Source: PALSA-505 sp035308365 (GTDB lineage Bacteria; Actinomycetota; Actinomycetes; Streptosporangiales; Streptosporangiaceae). From it: a stretch of 64,000 nt of DNA. The notes beneath the pieces are model-generated. The model did no database searches. It was not told the DNA's origin and was given only the letters and a program-made list of their open reading frames with translations. Shown here piece by piece: positions 60,633 to 64,000 of this stretch. The position numbers were made by a program, and so were the translations under genes. How positions within the stretch are numbered: the stretch's first letter is position 1; each line of letters opens with the position of its first letter. Location of the stretch: the NCBI GenBank assembly GCA_035308365.1, contig DATGGU010000209.1, positions 1-64,000 of the forward strand, written 5' to 3'.

Positions 60633-61450
60633 CCCGCTTCCTGATCTGCCTGGGCAACGAGGTCCGCAAGGGCCTGATGATCGCGTGGTCGGAGAAGCTG
60701 CAGATCGTCTTCGAGCTGCCGTTCTACGCCCTGCTGATCCTGCTGCTCGGCCCGCTGCTGAACGCCGGCCACGAGATCGGCGCCGGGCGCGTCGTCTGGT
60801 CGCTGCACAGCAGAAGCACCTCGCTGCTCGTGCTCGCCCTGATCCCGGCGATGGTCCTTTACTTCCAGGCGGTCAAGCTGTTCTGGCGCCTGCTCGCCGA
60901 GATCCAGTCCGGCACCTTCGAGCAGATCTACCTGTCCCCGTTGCCGTCCTGGCTGGTCGCCGCGGCCGGCCGGGTGGTCGCCGCGCTCATAGAAACCCTG
61001 CTCGTGATGGCCGCCACCTACGGCATCCTCAGCGCGTTCGTCCCGCTGCACTACACCTGGACGGCGGCGGCCCTGGTGCCGGCCATCCTGCTGATCGTGA
61101 CCGGCGTCGGTTACTCGCTGATCATCGGCGGGCTGACCCTCGTCTGGAAGCGCATCCAGATGCTCCAGGAGAGCCTGCTCTTGCTTGTGGTGATCTTCGC
61201 CGTCTCCGCGCTGCCCATCTTCACCGTGCCCGGCTGGTTCTCCGGCCTCGGCCGCCTGTTCCCGGTCACCAGCGCCGTGGCCAGCCTGTACGGCGTGATG
61301 ATCGCCCACCGCCCGGTGACCGGCCTGTGGGGCACAGGCGGCCTGGCCTGGCTGCTGGCCACCACCGCGGCCTACCTGGCGGCCGGCATCCTCGCCTTCC
61401 GCCTCGGCGAGCGCATCGCCAAGACCCGGGGGTCGCTGGGGCGCTACTGA
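60629..61450 (+). CDS. ABC-2 type transporter permease, second subunit
   Basis: 273 residues, about six helices, with the matching EIQSGTFEQIYLSPLPSW motif. It forms a heterodimeric exporter with the previous gene. ATG 60629 overlaps its stop as ATGA. Cargo unknown; probably the lipid product of the cluster. Confidence 0.92.
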   Translation: MTRFLICLGNEVRKGLMIAWSEKLQIVFELPFYALLILLLGPLLNAGHEIGAGRVVWSLHSRSTSLLVLALIPAMVLYFQAVKLFWRLLAEIQSGTFEQIYLSPLPSWLVAAAGRVVAALIETLLVMAATYGILSAFVPLHYTWTAAALVPAILLIVTGVGYSLIIGGLTLVWKRIQMLQESLLLLVVIFAVSALPIFTVPGWFSGLGRLFPVTSAVASLYGVMIAHRPVTGLWGTGGLAWLLATTAAYLAAGILAFRLGERIAKTRGSLGRY

Positions 61451-61473
61451 TTTTCGGCCGGGTTTCCTGCCTG

Positions 61474-61640
61474 CTTCATTACGGTTCGCGAGAGGGTCAT
61501 GGAGCGTTATGCAAAACCGCATCGCGAGTGCAGGCCCGGAGGGCCTGCGCGAGTGATCGGGCCGGTCAGCGGCACAGCAACCAGGCAGGAAATTTTGCAT
61601 AACGCGACTTTCGCATAACGCACATGGCATCGTAATGAAG
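61474..61640. repeat. Nested inverted-repeat element, about 167 bases
   Basis: Three nested pairs: outer CTTCATTACG (61474-61483 / 61631-61640), middle GCGTTATGCAAAA (61504-61516 / 61593-61605), and an inner hairpin GCAGGCCC-GGA-GGGCCTGC (61530-61548). A third GCATAACGC is at 61613-61621. It lies between the permease and the convergent beta-propeller gene and holds no gene. Confidence 0.8.
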
Positions 61641-61668
61641 AATTCAGGAATTAAATTTGATACGGAGA

Positions 61669-62727
61669 TCAAGTGGTAACAGCGATGCCTTCGGCGTTCT
61701 TGAAGCCGGACGAGCTGTCGGTGAAGGAGCGGAGCGGGGCGGCGTTGCCGGTGGCGGTGCGGCCGTAGGCGTCGATCCGGCCGGGACCGAACTCGGAGTT
61801 CTTCGCCATCGCGTAGATGGTGCCGTTGGATGGACTGACGGCGATGCCGGTGAGAAACTTGCCGGCCAGCTTGGTCGCCGGACCCTCGATCTGGTGCAGG
61901 GGCTTGGCGTCGCCGGAGGCGAGCCCGGCGAAGACGTCGATGTGGCTGCCGGTGCCATCGCTGACCGCCGCGTAGATCCGGCCGGTCAGCGGGGAGAAGG
62001 TGACGGACAGCTCGGCACAGGTGGAACTGGAGCCGCAGGAGCCGAGGCCGGTGTCCGGGCCGGAGATGGTCCGGATGGGCTTGCTGCCACCGCTGGCGCC
62101 GCCCCTGAACACCTCGATGGCGTTGCCCTTCGCGAGCGTGACGGCGGCTATCAGATCATTGCCGGAGTTCGTGGCCAGCACGTCCGGCCAGGGGCTGAAA
62201 TTCTCGTTGAGCGGGAACTGGCGCACCGGGGTCACGCCGTAGAGATTGCCGGGGCTGCCGCTGGCGCCGGGAGGCTCCACCGCGACCGAGGCTCCGGCCT
62301 CCCCGCCGGCGACGTACTCGTATCCGTCGCCGTCCACGGCGATGCTCTCGTTGTCCGGGCCCTGGGCGCGGAAGATGCGCGAGGGCGGCGTGCTGCCGCT
62401 GGCGCCGGGCGGGAAGACGAAGGTGGTCGCGTCGGACAGGAACGACTGCACGAACAGGTCACCGGCGGAGTCGAAGGTGACACCCCACGGATCCCAGACG
62501 GTGTTGCTGGCGTGCGGGTTGTCCACCGTGCTCACCGGGGCGACGCTGCCGTGGCTGCCGGCGCCGTAGACCGTGACCGGGCCGGAACTGGCGGTCGCGA
62601 CGTAGATCAGATCGCCGGATGCCGTGGGCGGTGTAACCGCGCCCGGTGCCGCGGTGGCGCCGGTGATGGCCAGCAGTAATCCGCTTGCCGCGACGGCCGC
62701 CCTGGTCAGCCACGTCCGAGCCCGCAT
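61669..62727 (-). CDS. Secreted beta-propeller-like protein
   Basis: 352 residues. Signal peptide: RARTWLTRAAVAASGLLLA... ending near TAAPG. The mature part has repeating NHL-like blades: DPWGVTFDSAGDLFVQ, ESIAVDGDGYEYVAG, LSVTFSPLTGRIYAAV and TGIAVSPSNGTIYAMA, with PPGASGS-type joins between. Such proteins bind ligands or proteins outside the cell; no enzyme motif is visible. ATG 62727 has GGGAGG five bases upstream. Confidence 0.85.
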   Translation of the reverse strand: MRARTWLTRAAVAASGLLLAITGATAAPGAVTPPTASGDLIYVATASSGPVTVYGAGSHGSVAPVSTVDNPHASNTVWDPWGVTFDSAGDLFVQSFLSDATTFVFPPGASGSTPPSRIFRAQGPDNESIAVDGDGYEYVAGGEAGASVAVEPPGASGSPGNLYGVTPVRQFPLNENFSPWPDVLATNSGNDLIAAVTLAKGNAIEVFRGGASGGSKPIRTISGPDTGLGSCGSSSTCAELSVTFSPLTGRIYAAVSDGTGSHIDVFAGLASGDAKPLHQIEGPATKLAGKFLTGIAVSPSNGTIYAMAKNSEFGPGRIDAYGRTATGNAAPLRSFTDSSSGFKNAEGIAVTT

Positions 62728-62750
62728 CACAGCCTCCCAGCCAGCCGTGG

Positions 62751-62764
62751 GGTGGAATTCCGGC
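62751..62764. repeat. Third copy of the GGTGGAATTCCGGC element
   Basis: Identical 14-mer to 54471-54484, with ~31 of 36 flanking bases alike. It lies 24 bases upstream of the beta-propeller start, in the divergent region toward the GH5 gene. Confidence 0.75.
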
Positions 62765-62907
62765 CGGAAAGCTCTGCCGTCCGGCAGCCCACCTGCCAGC
62801 CTGACAGCGTCATAGCGACAGGCGCAAGGGCCTCCCGCGGGTCAGCCGCAGGGAGTATAAAAGTTGCGGCTGCTGCTCGGTTACGACGAGGGTGCGGGTG
62901 ATGACTG

Positions 62908-64000
62908 GTGGTCTTCCGGGTGCGTTTGCGCTGGTGGGCCGGGCTGACTGCGGCTGTGCTCGGTGCCGGGCTGATGGCCGGCGCGGGAGCCGGGCTGGCC
63001 ACCCCGGACGCCGCCGCCACGCCGGATGCCGCCGCCACGCCGGACGCCGCCGCTCCGCAGCTCCACGTGTCGGGGAACGAACTGGTCGGCCAGGGCGGCA
63101 CCCGGGTCGTGCTGCACGGCGTGGACCGGTCCGGCGGGGAGTACATGTGCGTGCAGGGATTCGGCGTCTGGGACGGGCCGATGGACCAGACGGCGGTCAG
63201 CGCCATGAAGACGTGGAAGGTGAACGCGGTCCGGGTGCCGCTGAACGAGGCCTGCTGGAACGGGCTGTCCTATGTCAAGGCGGCCTACCGGGGCGGTAAC
63301 TACCAGCGGGCGATCGAGGCGTACGTGCATCTGCTGAACAGCAACGGCATCGTGGCCATCCTGGACCTGCACTGGACCAACGGCCTGTACACCGGGCCGT
63401 CCTCGGGCTGCTCGTCGGCGCAGGCGGTCTGCCAGAAGCCGATGCCCGACGCGGCGCAGTCGGTCAGGTTCTGGAAGTCGGTGGCCGGTGCGTTCAAGGG
63501 TGACGACGCGGTCATCTTCGACCTGTTCAACGAGCCCTACCCGGAGCGCGCCACCGGGGCCACCACCAGCGAGGGCTGGCACTGCTGGCTGCACGGCGGC
63601 AACTGCACCGGGATCGGCTACCAGGTCGCCGGGATGCAGACCCTGGTCAACGCGGTCCGCTCGGCGGGCGCCAGCAACGTGATAATGCTGGGCGGGCTGG
63701 AGTACTCCAACGACCTGGTGGGATGGCGGGCGCACGAGCCCACCGATCCGGACCACAACCTGGCCGCGTCCTGGCACTCCTACAACTTCAACGCCTGCAT
63801 CACCAGCTCCTGCTGGAAGAGCCAGATCGCGCCGGTCATCGCCAAGGTGCCGCTGATCGCCGGGGAGATCGGCGAGAACGACTGCGCCGACACCTACATC
63901 GACCCGCTCATGCACTGGCTGGACGTCCGGTCCACCAGCTACCTGGCCTGGGCCTGGAACGCCGACTTCGCCTGCACCAGCGGGCCGGGCCTGATCAGCG
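62908..64000 (+). CDS. Secreted GH5-family glycoside hydrolase, partial (runs off the window)
   Basis: 364 residues are visible. Signal peptide: RVRLRWWAGLTAAVLGAGLMAGAGAG. A short TPDAAA repeat follows, then the GH5 barrel: GTRVVLHGVDRSGGEYMC, GIVAILDLHW, the acid/base Glu in IFDLFNEPYPE and the nucleophile Glu in VPLIAGEIGEND, both intact. Likely an endoglucanase or related beta-glycanase. GTG 62908 is the first possible start after an in-frame stop; its ribosome site is weak. Confidence 0.9.
   Translation, partial: MVFRVRLRWWAGLTAAVLGAGLMAGAGAGLATPDAAATPDAAATPDAAAPQLHVSGNELVGQGGTRVVLHGVDRSGGEYMCVQGFGVWDGPMDQTAVSAMKTWKVNAVRVPLNEACWNGLSYVKAAYRGGNYQRAIEAYVHLLNSNGIVAILDLHWTNGLYTGPSSGCSSAQAVCQKPMPDAAQSVRFWKSVAGAFKGDDAVIFDLFNEPYPERATGATTSEGWHCWLHGGNCTGIGYQVAGMQTLVNAVRSAGASNVIMLGGLEYSNDLVGWRAHEPTDPDHNLAASWHSYNFNACITSSCWKSQIAPVIAKVPLIAGEIGENDCADTYIDPLMHWLDVRSTSYLAWAWNADFACTSGPGLIS
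63001..63054 (+). repeat. 18-bp tandem repeat in the GH5 gene (TPDAAA x3)
   Basis: Three 18-base units, differing at two to three bases, just after the signal peptide. Confidence 0.9.

Noticed and set aside
61474..61640. Integron attC site
   Set aside because: The inverted repeats contain GTTATGC rather than the attC GTTRRRY core, and there is no integrase.
1..64000. tRNA, rRNA or insertion-sequence transposase genes
   Set aside because: I saw no cloverleaf, rRNA-like stretch or transposase motif, though small RNAs could be missed by eye.

Overview
This is high-GC actinobacterial chromosome, dense in GTG starts, GTGA/ATGA gene overlaps and strong GGAGG ribosome sites. Gene order from rnhB through smc to rsmD and recG matches the conserved core of Streptomyces and its relatives. 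Mycothiol-type proteins, an F420 gene (cofC/fbiD) and an NdgR-type leuCD regulator agree with this. Secreted GH5 and CBM2-like proteins suggest a plant-polymer or soil lifestyle. My best guess is a Streptosporangiales-like organism; the family is uncertain.

Left region (1-31.6 kb, mostly minus strand), read in transcription order within blocks: a partial comM after yraN; DUF2469, rnhB, lepB, rplS, trmD, rimM, khpA and rpsP; ffh, glnD and glnB; ftsY; smc; a 62-residue conserved protein; acyP, mutM, rnc, rpmF, a YceD-family gene, coaD and rsmD; then a TIGR03086 protein facing a WYL regulator, recG, a DinB protein, rpmB, a CBM2-like membrane protein and thiL. Where Streptomyces has amtB next to glnB, this window has a divergent amidohydrolase, with a GlnR-like site between them.

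Middle region (31.6-50.3 kb): a lone Lrp/AsnC sensor domain, cofC/fbiD, plsC, gpsA (its normal stop is missing), a trans-sulfuration PLP enzyme, ddl, an HU protein, leuCD with divergent ndgR, a VapBC-type toxin-antitoxin pair, a double GNAT acetyltransferase, the proton-pumping transhydrogenase pntAA-pntAB-pntB, a D-2-hydroxyacid dehydrogenase, soluble transhydrogenase sthA and an amino-acid permease.

Right region (50.3-64 kb) is accessory. An acyl-CoA ligase gene lies beside an intergenic array of palindromes and hairpins. Two divergent operons follow. The minus operon has a fatty acyl-AMP ligase (FAAL), an unknown 146-residue protein, a cyanobacterial-type acyl-ACP reductase fused in frame to a thioredoxin-like domain, and a SufS-like cysteine desulfurase. 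The plus operon has an acyl carrier protein (ACP) and a three-gene ABC exporter. I infer one pathway: fatty acid activation, loading on ACP, reduction to an aldehyde, sulfur chemistry and export. This is the best candidate for an undescribed system. A secreted beta-propeller protein and a secreted GH5 glycosidase (cut by the window edge) end the window.

A theme runs through the window: tandem repeats whose period is a multiple of three (15, 18, 21, 33 or 69 bp) lie inside or abut otherwise conserved genes: comM, trmD, rpsP, plsC, pntAA, FAAL and GH5.
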